Shown here: positions 1 through 5,339 of the stretch, one piece after another
How positions within the stretch are numbered: position 1 is the first letter of the stretch
Layout of the letters: every line of letters begins with the position of its first letter
Source: Crocinitomix sp.
GTDB lineage: Bacteria; Bacteroidota; Bacteroidia; Flavobacteriales_D; Crocinitomicaceae
Assembly (NCBI GenBank): GCA_020849935.1
Contig: JADZFJ010000330.1
Span: forward strand, 1 to 5,339
Length of the DNA: 5,339 bases
Direction: 5' to 3'
Notes under the pieces: generated by a model
What the model was told of the DNA's origin: nothing
The model's database searches: none
Seen by the model: only the letters and a program-made list of their open reading frames with translations
Program-made: the position numbers and the translations under genes

Positions 1-17
1 GATTAAAAATTAATTTA

Positions 18-25
18 TAATTTAG
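18..25 (+). promoter_or_regulatory. Weak candidate -7 promoter element for the first gene
   Basis: TAATTTAG matches the Bacteroidota -7 consensus TAnnTTTG at all but one fixed position. The matching -33 element would fall off the left edge, so it cannot be checked. Transcription would start around base 30, giving a leader of about 70 bases before the ATG at 102. In an AT-rich leader a one-mismatch hit is easily a chance match. Confidence 0.2.
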
Positions 26-101
26 GACAAGAATCATCCATGAGCAAAATCAAAACTTGGCAAATTTTTGTGATGATTACGTTTTAAAGCCTCTTTTTTC
101 T

Positions 102-1052
102 ATGATATACAAGATCATTATTGTTTTCGCATTTTTTTGCAGTTTTATTGGCAATTCCAAAAACTACATACCTTACTACAACCTCACCAATAAAGCTGAA
201 TGGTTTTATGACAACCAAGAATTTGACAGCGCAAAATTTTATTTTGAACAAGCGTTTAAGATGGAAGTGAAGAAAAAGACCAAAGATGTTTGGATTTATA
301 TTAAAATTTTGAATGCCGAGGGTAAAAGTCATAAAATTTATAAAATCCTTAAGGATCATCTGAACGAAATTGGCGGGGGCTTAGAACCCGTTTCCAAATA
401 CCTAAAAAAAGATGGGATTGTGATGAAGGATAAACAATATGCAAAATTAGATGCCATAATGCGCGATTCAACCCTAGCCTTTTGGCAAGAAGAGAAGGAA
501 ATATACCGAATTTTGGAAGAAATGGATGTGAAAGACAATTGGATTAGAAAGGGATCTGAACATAAATTAAGTGATACGATTCTACACCCAACTACACATA
601 AACAAATCACAATTAAGGAAATGATGATAGAGGTTGATAGTTTAAATTATCTTGAATTTAAACGATTATTTGAAGAATTTCATTTAGCAGATCATGAAAT
701 TGACGGTGCAGTTTTGAGTAACCTTTTACTCCACCAAACACGTCATTTTTTTCAATTAGAAGAAAATTATACAAAAATGTTAATGAATGGCAATGTAGAT
801 CCATGGATTTATGCAAGCTCTTTTGATAGAGCATTAAGTCATAAAAATGGACAGCACAGGTATTTTGCCTACCCTTATAATGCGCAGGATTTAAAATGTA
901 TTTATTATGAAGAGGTAATTAAAAACAGGTTATCTATTGGTTTAAGTATTTACTATTCTAGGCCTTCTTTTCGGTTTCATATACGTGTTGGCAGGATGAT
1001 GAAGGTACCTTTTAAGCAGTTTTATGAGGCGGAATTGGCTAAAAAGAATTGA
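102..1052 (+). CDS. Putative exported TPR protein with DUF6624-like C-terminal region
   Basis: A 316-residue protein of unknown function. The frame is open from a TTG at 57, but the ATG at 102 is preferred because it puts a basic residue and a hydrophobic stretch (residues 5-16, IIIVFAFFCSF region) at the N-terminus, as in a signal peptide or membrane anchor. The only cysteine there (AFFC) does not make a convincing lipobox. Residues 27-55 resemble one tetratricopeptide repeat (A, Y/F, A and F at helix positions in NKAEWFYDNQEFDSAKFYF). The C-terminal half has a DUF6624-like order: EEMDVKDNWIR (about 139-149), a His-rich LLLHQTRHFF (208-217), then a gap and SFDRALSHKNGQHRYFAY (240-257), matching the family pattern of DR, a Gly and Q before an aromatic. 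This assignment is pattern recognition only. No catalytic role is known to me. The gene stands alone, convergent with the formyltransferase, and has no visible Shine-Dalgarno sequence. Confidence 0.8.
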   Translation: MIYKIIIVFAFFCSFIGNSKNYIPYYNLTNKAEWFYDNQEFDSAKFYFEQAFKMEVKKKTKDVWIYIKILNAEGKSHKIYKILKDHLNEIGGGLEPVSKYLKKDGIVMKDKQYAKLDAIMRDSTLAFWQEEKEIYRILEEMDVKDNWIRKGSEHKLSDTILHPTTHKQITIKEMMIEVDSLNYLEFKRLFEEFHLADHEIDGAVLSNLLLHQTRHFFQLEENYTKMLMNGNVDPWIYASSFDRALSHKNGQHRYFAYPYNAQDLKCIYYEEVIKNRLSIGLSIYYSRPSFRFHIRVGRMMKVPFKQFYEAELAKKN

Positions 1053-1082
1053 TTTAATTAAAGAGCTCGAACTATCTTGACC

Positions 1083-1844
1083 TCACCTCCCAAAAAGATA
1101 ATTCACCAAGGTTGGGTGATAATATAAATTGCTTTCTGAAGTTAAAGGAGTTGGTGAGGTGGTTGAATGACTTAAGATGGCTGGTAATTGTTGGTGTAAA
1201 AGCTGGATTCCCGCCGTATATTGAAGGATTGGGTAGGTTTTAAAATTGTCTTGCTTGGAATAGGTCACTACGGTTTGTGCGATGATTTTTCCAGTATCGA
1301 TGCCCGCATCGACATAATGTAAGGTTACGCCAAAAAGATGAGGTTCTTTGTTGAAAAAGGCCCAATATCCGCCATGAATGCCACGGTATTTTGGCGTAAT
1401 GCCAATGTGTAAATTGACAATAGGACAGGTGAGTTGCTTCAATGTTTTTTTGGAGATAATTCTAGTGCCATTGACGCAAATTAAATCGGGTGAAAAGGCA
1501 ATAATTTCTTGAACTACCGCAGGGTCGTTGATGGATTGAAAGGTTTTGCAAACCGCTGTGGGTATGGGGTGGTTTTTTAATTGGTAATGGCTTAAAATTT
1601 CTTGTAGTCGTTTTTTTCGGGAAGAAATGAACGGATAAACAAGAAGTAAAAATAGGACTTGCCCCGCAGTTTTTAAAAATCCAATTTTGCGAATTCTGTT
1701 TTTTAAAATGATTTTTTTAGAAATTGGCTTTTCAATAAATACTTTTATTTCGAAAGGCAAACCCGCGAATGAATGAAACAACAAATTGCTGGTTTGACCT
1801 TCGGTGACAAGGAGAAGGATTTTATTTTTTGGCGCGTTGGACAA
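1083..1844 (-). CDS. Formyltransferase family protein (GART fold), sugar N-formyltransferase candidate
   Basis: A 253-residue protein with the formyltransferase fold that uses 10-formyltetrahydrofolate to formylate an amine. A Rossmann-like strand opens it (KILLLVTEGQ, residues 8-17). The catalytic core runs from VNGTRIIS (124-131) through PIVNLHIGITPKYRGIHGGY (141-160) to HYVDAGIDTGKII (176-188). By comparison with PurN (N106, H108, D144), the catalytic residues are N144, H146 and D183. It is unlikely to be PurN or Fmt: the segment RKIGFLKTAGQVLF (52-65) and a basic linker are typical of a subgroup found in polysaccharide loci, and the Fmt C-terminal domain is missing. The most likely substrate is an amino sugar, nucleotide- or lipid-linked. 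The start is a TTG inside the end of the upstream deacetylase gene (23-base overlap). No ATG or GTG is available, and the only in-frame alternative before the upstream stop is an ATT. Translational coupling to the deacetylase is likely. Confidence 0.85.
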   Translation of the reverse strand: MSNAPKNKILLLVTEGQTSNLLFHSFAGLPFEIKVFIEKPISKKIILKNRIRKIGFLKTAGQVLFLLLVYPFISSRKKRLQEILSHYQLKNHPIPTAVCKTFQSINDPAVVQEIIAFSPDLICVNGTRIISKKTLKQLTCPIVNLHIGITPKYRGIHGGYWAFFNKEPHLFGVTLHYVDAGIDTGKIIAQTVVTYSKQDNFKTYPILQYTAGIQLLHQQLPAILSHSTTSPTPLTSESNLYYHPTLVNYLFGR

Positions 1845-2787
1845 TTTCTGATAAATTTAAAGAAACAAAACCCGATTTTTCATTTAAAAGAACGGCATAG
1901 GCAAGAATTTCTTCCAATTGGGCTAAACTTGCCTCCAAATTTTTCGCAAAATTATGGGGATGCCACCACAAATGATAGATGGTTTGATTTTCCGCTGCTT
2001 TTTTCATTTCGGCTTTTATTCGGCGGATTTTTCTTTTTTCTAACCAATTTTTGCCTGAAACTGGCCTAAAAAATCGGTTGGCAGGAACATTTAACACGCC
2101 TTCAACTAATTTTAACTGATCAATTTTATGCGATTTGGTGGTTGAGATAGGGAAATAAGCATCGAGGACCCGCCCCATTTTTTTAAAAAGGCCTTCTTTT
2201 TGAAAAGGGGAATTATTCCAAAAATACGTTTCTTGATTTCCTCGAAAAGCGGTGATTCCATTTTGTTTACAAACCGCTAAAAATGTTGGGTTTAATTGGT
2301 TTCGAGGAAAAACGATGCTGTTAAAATCGAGTCCGAGTTGCTGACCAATTTCCGACATTTTCTGGCAATCGGTTTCGAAATCTGAAACGGTGACACCTTT
2401 TTCAAGCGCGTATAAATGGCTGTACGTATGCGAGGCTAATTCTTGATGATTGGTGTTTAAAATGGTATTTATTTCCGATTTACCCAATAAAATTTCTGGT
2501 TCAAAATCGCCATATTTTTCTTTGGTGAGTGGAAAGGGCGAATACGATTTATTGGAATAGTTTAGTTCGGTGGTGGCATTTTGTGACATTAACTCATAAA
2601 TGGAATCGTGTGCTAAAAGTCCAACGATGGCCCAGGTGGCATGAATCTCGTACCGTTCGAACAAACCCAAGGTGCGTTGAATTACTTCGTGGACATTTTT
2701 TAAATGCGACACATTCTCCACGGTATCAACATCATGGATGCCCCAGTATTTTTCAAAATCGATTGATATGCAAAATATTCCTTTGAT
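1822..2787 (-). CDS. Polysaccharide deacetylase family protein (NodB-like), non-canonical start
   Basis: A NodB-type carbohydrate esterase fold, expected to remove an N-acetyl or N-formyl group from a sugar with a bound divalent metal. The first ordinary start codon is the GTG at 2721 (299 residues), but that would discard an obviously conserved N-terminus. Reading upstream in frame gives KGIFCISIDFEKYWGIHDVD, the NodB first motif with its catalytic and metal Asp. The frame stays open to a TAA at 2797-2799 with no ATG, GTG or TTG. The family usually begins Met-x-KGI, and here that place holds ATC (2785-2787), with AAGG about five bases upstream, so 321 residues are annotated. ATA codons at 2778 and 2769 are alternatives. 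In this numbering: D10, metal-binding HTYSH (120-124), FPRNQ (160-164) and the C-terminal WWHPHNF (274-280). No signal peptide, so it is probably cytoplasmic or acts at the inner face. Either AUC initiation is used or the start codon has been lost. The gene overlaps the formyltransferase gene that follows. Confidence 0.8.
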   Translation of the reverse strand: MKGIFCISIDFEKYWGIHDVDTVENVSHLKNVHEVIQRTLGLFERYEIHATWAIVGLLAHDSIYELMSQNATTELNYSNKSYSPFPLTKEKYGDFEPEILLGKSEINTILNTNHQELASHTYSHLYALEKGVTVSDFETDCQKMSEIGQQLGLDFNSIVFPRNQLNPTFLAVCKQNGITAFRGNQETYFWNNSPFQKEGLFKKMGRVLDAYFPISTTKSHKIDQLKLVEGVLNVPANRFFRPVSGKNWLEKRKIRRIKAEMKKAAENQTIYHLWWHPHNFAKNLEASLAQLEEILAYAVLLNEKSGFVSLNLSEIVQRAKK

Positions 2788-2937
2788 GACCTTACCTTAT
2801 TTGTTAGGTGAAGTTAATGAAATGATCCGAATTTAGTGCTTTTGGGTTGTTTTTGTTCGTGTTTTTAAGTGGTAAGCGCAAGTTTGGTGGGAATAACTTT
2901 GCAGGAGTTTTTGCGTATAGGGATTCAAAAGAAGATT
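2788..2937. other. Divergent intergenic region, deacetylase / membrane protein
   Basis: About 150 bases separate the two divergently read genes. The plus strand has one perfect TAnnTTTG (listed separately). On the minus strand the best candidate is TAAATTCG at 2828-2835, one mismatch from consensus and without a recognisable -33 TTG, so the deacetylase promoter is not convincingly located. No operator-like palindrome or riboswitch was seen. If the GTG at 2869 were used for the membrane protein, the gap would shrink to 81 bases. Confidence 0.5.
2894..2901 (+). promoter_or_regulatory. Candidate Bacteroidota -7 element for the membrane protein gene
   Basis: TAACTTTG is a perfect match to TAnnTTTG. 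It would start transcription near 2908 and leave a leader of about 30 bases before the ATG at 2938. That agrees with choosing this ATG over the GTG at 2869, which would lie upstream of the transcript. No clear TTG or TTTG lies at the usual distance upstream, which lowers confidence. Confidence 0.35.
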
Positions 2938-4266
2938 ATGGGGAGTATAACATGGATAGAATGGGGAATTTGGCTCGTTTTTTTCGTGTTTATTTTTGTC
3001 CTTTTATATACCTACCGACATTTTAAAGAAGACCCAGCGTATCGATTTTTTTTAGGGGGTTTTGTATTGAAAGTGCTTGGGGGTGTGGCTTTTGCTTTTG
3101 TGTATGTTTATTATTACAAATTTGGTGATACCTTTTTGTATTTCAGAGGTGGGCAGACATTAGCCCAAACTTTGGTGGATTCGCCAGGGGATTATTTTAG
3201 GTTATTGATGGCGGACAACGGGAATTTACCCGCCGATTTAGGTGATTTTGAGGCGGCCATTTCGTATTCGCGGGGGGCAGAGGAATGGTTTATGGTCAAG
3301 CTTTTATCGCCCCTCGTTTTGTTGGCTTTTGATTCGTATTTGTTAGTGACTTTGTTGATGTCATTAATTTCCTTTTTTGGGGCGTGGAAACTTTTTTTAG
3401 TGTTAAAAGATCTGTTGCCCAACCGACAAGGAATGGCATTTTTTGCGGCTTTTTTAATTCCCTCGGCTTTGTTTTGGGGTGGGGGAATTATGAAGGATAC
3501 GTTTACCTTGGCGGGGATTAATTACGTGATTTATTGCCTCTATTTTTTGGTTTTTAAAGGACAATTTAGTTGGTGGAGATGGGTTGCGGTGATTTTGGTG
3601 AGTACGGTGGTTTTTTACTTAAAAGGATACATTATTATTGCCTTTATTCCGAGTTTACTTTTTGGTATTAATGCGGTGTTAAACAGGAAATTTGACACGA
3701 AAATTTTGCGCTATGTGTTTGGGGTTTTGTTTTTTGGATTTACGGCGGTGATAGTATATTTTGGACCAACTTTTTTAGCAGAAACTTCGAGTAAATACGC
3801 CCTTTCTTCGGTGGAAGGCAGGGTGAAAGGATTCCATACGTGGCATACCGATGTGGGGGGTGCAATTTATAGTTTGGGTGAGATTGAATACACTGCCGTT
3901 GGGGTGGTAGAAAAAATTCCAAGTGCTTTAAATGTGACTTTTTTTCGGCCGTATTTGTGGGAATCTGCCAACCCGATGGTGTTAATTGCCGCGGTGGAAA
4001 GTTCGTTGGTCTTGATTTTGTTTATCTATTTGCTTTTTAAACTTCGTTTTCGAATTTTTTGGTTGATTCACGAACAACCGATTCTGATAACCTTTGTGGT
4101 TTATTGTTTGATTTTTGGTTTTATTGTTGGCTTTACCTCCTATAATTTTGGGGCCTTGGGGCGCTATAAAATTCCGATTTATTCCTTGTTTATTTTTGTG
4201 CTTTTGTACTTGTACACCAAAGTAAAAACCCCACAAAGTTATTCACCCAAAAACTTTAAAGGGTGA
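2938..4266 (+). CDS. Polytopic membrane protein, candidate Wzy-like polymerase or GT-C glycosyltransferase
   Basis: A 442-residue, very hydrophobic protein with roughly ten to twelve membrane segments (about residues 9-25, 37-60, 121-135, 137-153, 165-182, 188-206, 215-230, 231-247, 258-279, 348-369, 382-402 and 410-429). A GDTFLYF motif follows the second segment (63-69) and begins a large, probably periplasmic loop (about 61-118). A second loop at about 280-345 is rich in charged residues and Ser. PSALFWGGGIMKD (175-187) and the C-terminal GRYKIP (408-413) resemble motifs in multi-spanning polysaccharide proteins of Bacteroidota. These features suit a polymerase, ligase or lipid-linked sugar glycosyltransferase, but the exact family is not certain. 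The ATG at 2938 follows AAAAGAAG and starts just before the first membrane segment. A GTG at 2869 would add 23 residues without membrane character. The gene is divergent from the deacetylase and convergent with the GT4 gene. T- and G-rich codons reflect the Phe/Leu/Val/Gly content. Confidence 0.85.
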   Translation: MGSITWIEWGIWLVFFVFIFVLLYTYRHFKEDPAYRFFLGGFVLKVLGGVAFAFVYVYYYKFGDTFLYFRGGQTLAQTLVDSPGDYFRLLMADNGNLPADLGDFEAAISYSRGAEEWFMVKLLSPLVLLAFDSYLLVTLLMSLISFFGAWKLFLVLKDLLPNRQGMAFFAAFLIPSALFWGGGIMKDTFTLAGINYVIYCLYFLVFKGQFSWWRWVAVILVSTVVFYLKGYIIIAFIPSLLFGINAVLNRKFDTKILRYVFGVLFFGFTAVIVYFGPTFLAETSSKYALSSVEGRVKGFHTWHTDVGGAIYSLGEIEYTAVGVVEKIPSALNVTFFRPYLWESANPMVLIAAVESSLVLILFIYLLFKLRFRIFWLIHEQPILITFVVYCLIFGFIVGFTSYNFGALGRYKIPIYSLFIFVLLYLYTKVKTPQSYSPKNFKG

Positions 4267-4272
4267 ATGAGT

Positions 4273-4286
4273 GTGAATTGATTCAC
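4273..4286 (+). repeat. Perfect short inverted repeat just after the membrane protein stop
   Basis: GTGAAT, a two-base spacer and ATTCAC form a perfect 6-base inverted repeat (or a 5-bp stem with a TTGA loop) seven bases after the stop codon. There is no following T-tract, so it is not a standard intrinsic terminator. It could stabilise the mRNA end or form the left boundary of the structured element that follows. Confidence 0.4.
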
Positions 4287-4430
4287 GGTTTGTGTTAGCG
4301 GGTGAAACGGCAGCTGCCCCCAACTTGTTGGGGGGACTACAGTGGAAGACGCGACCCAGACCGAGCATGAGGACGAAACGCAGTGAAGGAATTGTGGGAG
4401 CGTCAGGGGAACACCCTAATAAAAATTAGT
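4287..4430 (+). ncRNA. Candidate structured RNA or intergenic repeat element
   Basis: This block has no gene on either strand and is about 58 percent GC (75 of 130 bases in 4291-4420), clearly above its AT-rich neighbours. It contains several stems: CCCCCAA/TTGGGGG closing a CTTG tetraloop (4317-4334); GACGC/GCGTC (4348-4352 with 4400-4404) continued across a GA/A internal loop by CCCA/TGGG (4355-4358 with 4395-4398); and AGGG/CCCT (4405-4408 with 4414-4417). The plus strand is about 72 percent purine over 4341-4411, which favours plus-strand transcription. GGTGAAACGGCAG (4301-4313) recurs imperfectly as GGACGAAACGCAG (4371-4383). It does not match tRNA, SRP, RNase P, tmRNA or 6S motifs known to me. 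It may be a stand-alone sRNA, a 3' UTR domain of the membrane gene, or one copy of a dispersed Bacteroidota repeat. Confidence 0.45.
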
Positions 4431-4436
4431 CATTTT
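4416..4436 (+). terminator. Weak AT-rich terminator candidate at the convergent gap
   Basis: CTAAT, an AAAA loop and ATTAG form a 5-bp stem, followed by TCATTTT. The stem is weak and the T-tract broken. It is the only terminator-like structure between the two convergent genes and would end plus-strand transcription of the membrane gene or the structured element. Confidence 0.25.
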
Positions 4437-4439
4437 AGC

Positions 4440-5339
4440 TTAAACGTTTGATTTATTGCTTTTTTGATTGGCCACTTCGAGGTAAATTTCGCGAAGTTGA
4501 TGTGCGTAGGTATCCCAGCTAAAGTTGGTGGTGTGCTCGATTTTTGTTTGAGGATTTTTAGGTGCGTGGTAGGCCAAATTGATACCATTGGCGATTTCGT
4601 TCACGTCAAAAGGATCGACCAACACAGCAAGTTCGGTGGCGATTTCTTGAGTGGCGCCGTAATTACTGGTAACCACTGGTTTGCCAAACGAAAACGCCTC
4701 GAGAATAGGAAATCCGAATCCTTCAAAAAGCGAAGGAAATAGGAATACCGAACAGCCTGCGTAAAGTGCCTTGAGGGTTTCGTTGTTGACTTTTTCCAAG
4801 TGCTGAATGTTGGGCGCGTTGAGGTTTAATTGTAAATAATTATGCCCAACCACCACCAATTTTACAGTTGGATTGGTTTGGTTAAATTGGTTGAAGGCTG
4901 CGATGACGCGGTGGATGTTTTTATGTTCTCGAATTTGCCCAACAAACAGTATATAAGGTGGTTGAATTTTATGATTGTCCAATTCTTTTGCTACTTGCTC
5001 GGCGTTGATTTGGTTAAAATTTGCCTCAAATCCGTTATAAATGCGCACAAATTTGGGCAAGGTTGGATCGATTTTAAAGTTGGCTAAAATTTCGTTTTTT
5101 GCACTATCGGAGACAAAGATGACTTTATTAGCCCTTTTTAAGGTTTGTTTTAAGGCAAAATTAAAATAGAGCGATTTTAACCCAAATCGGTCGTCGAATT
5201 TTTTGATGTTTTTGGTTGAATTAGCATCGTGAATGGTTGCAACCACGGGAACTTTACCTGTAAAAATTGGAGCATCTAAATGGGGGTAATGGTAGACATC
5301 TGGAGCTAATTTTCGGATGATTTTGCCCATGAGGAGGTA
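4440..5339 (-). CDS. GT4-family glycosyltransferase, N-terminus cut by window edge
   Basis: The C-terminal 299 codons of a GT-B-fold, GT4-family retaining glycosyltransferase, which transfers a sugar from a nucleotide sugar to a growing lipid-linked chain at the inner face of the membrane. Counting from the Met at 5330: the end of the N-terminal domain (PDVYHYPHLDAPIF, 10-23; VVATIHD, 29-35; VIFVSDSAKNEI, 70-81), then the nucleotide-sugar domain opening with ILFVGQIREHKN (127-138, with K137 at the conserved Lys position) and the E-x7-E motif E203-E211 within FEGFGFPILEAFSFGKP (202-218). The ATG at 5330 is unlikely to be the true start. The frame stays open to the edge (Tyr-Leu-Leu), the bases before the ATG read CCTCC in the sense direction rather than GGAGG, and about 100 residues of the usual acceptor-binding domain are missing. 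The sequence resembles mannosyl- or rhamnosyltransferase-like O-antigen enzymes, but the sugar cannot be told. The gene is convergent with the membrane protein. Confidence 0.9.
   Translation of the reverse strand, partial: YLLMGKIIRKLAPDVYHYPHLDAPIFTGKVPVVATIHDANSTKNIKKFDDRFGLKSLYFNFALKQTLKRANKVIFVSDSAKNEILANFKIDPTLPKFVRIYNGFEANFNQINAEQVAKELDNHKIQPPYILFVGQIREHKNIHRVIAAFNQFNQTNPTVKLVVVGHNYLQLNLNAPNIQHLEKVNNETLKALYAGCSVFLFPSLFEGFGFPILEAFSFGKPVVTSNYGATQEIATELAVLVDPFDVNEIANGINLAYHAPKNPQTKIEHTTNFSWDTYAHQLREIYLEVANQKSNKSNV

Noticed and set aside
1102..1120. Hairpin CACCAA / TTGGGTG near the end of the formyltransferase gene, followed on the minus strand by a short T-run, as a terminator.
   Set aside because: It lies inside the coding region before the stop, the stem has a bulge, and the T-run is several bases away, so a real terminator is not supported.
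1083..1844. Assignment as PurN or methionyl-tRNA formyltransferase (Fmt).
   Set aside because: The catalytic triad is shared, but the sequence between the first strand and the core differs, the Fmt C-terminal domain is missing, and the neighbour is a polysaccharide deacetylase.
1773..2786. Plus-strand open frames at 1773-2069 and 2529-2786.
   Set aside because: They run antisense to two well-supported enzyme genes and their products show no recognisable motif or fold pattern.
4287..4335. Integron attC-like site (GTTAGCG, and CCCAAC / GTTGGG arms).
   Set aside because: The bases do not satisfy the RYYYAAC and GTTRRRY boxes in the right arrangement, and no integrase or cassette structure is present.
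4317..4340. The GC-rich CCCCCAA/TTGGGGG hairpin as a rho-independent terminator.
   Set aside because: It is followed by GACTACAG rather than a T-tract, and preceded by GC-rich bases rather than A residues on the other strand.
4366..4404. Hammerhead ribozyme: GAGGACGAAAC followed by ACGC pairing with GCGT and then C resembles stem II, the GAAA box and stem III with a GUC cleavage site.
   Set aside because: The essential CUGANGA box with the 5' half of stem II is absent upstream, and no stem I partner was found. The same bases pair better in the GACGC/GCGTC helix.
4464..5087. Plus-strand open frames at 4464-4742 and 4842-5087.
   Set aside because: They are antisense to the glycosyltransferase, whose motifs are unambiguous, and their products look like random composition.
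5328..5339. ATG at 5330 on the minus strand as the true start of the glycosyltransferase, with GAGGAGG nearby as a ribosome binding site.
   Set aside because: GAGGAGG is on the plus strand, so it is antisense to the gene. The frame is open to the edge and the protein would lack most of its N-terminal domain.

Overview
The window is AT-rich. Shine-Dalgarno sequences are weak or absent, and one promoter candidate is a perfect TAnnTTTG, the Bacteroidota -7 element. Protein sequence and codon style fit Bacteroidota, most likely Flavobacteriia. Three or four of the five genes belong to surface-polysaccharide (O-antigen, capsule or exopolysaccharide) assembly, so this looks like part of such a locus or its edge.

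Layout: (1) 102-1052 (+), a putatively exported TPR-containing protein whose C-terminal half resembles DUF6624. (2) 1083-1844 (-), a GART-fold formyltransferase, convergent with gene 1 across a 30-base gap. (3) 1822 to about 2787 (-), a NodB-type polysaccharide deacetylase lying just upstream of the formyltransferase and overlapping it by 23 bases. Its conserved N-terminus reads open past the first ordinary start codon and has no ATG, GTG or TTG. (4) 2938-4266 (+), a polytopic membrane protein, probably a Wzy-like polymerase or GT-C-type glycosyltransferase, divergent from the deacetylase. (5) 4267-4439, a convergent gap of about 173 bases with a GC-rich, purine-rich, hairpin-dense block that looks like a structured RNA or a dispersed intergenic repeat. 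(6) 4440-5339 (-), a GT4 glycosyltransferase cut by the right edge, lacking its N-terminal part.

Working model (inference): the GT4 enzyme extends a lipid-linked oligosaccharide, the membrane protein polymerises, ligates or glycosylates it at the membrane, and the deacetylase/formyltransferase pair changes the N-acyl group of an amino sugar. That pair could act by deacetylation followed by N-formylation, or by formylation followed by deformylation as in ArnA/ArnD. The first gene has no evident link to this pathway.

The most unusual items are the convergent-gap element at about 4287-4430 and the missing canonical start codon of the deacetylase. No IS element, CRISPR array, tRNA or rRNA was seen.
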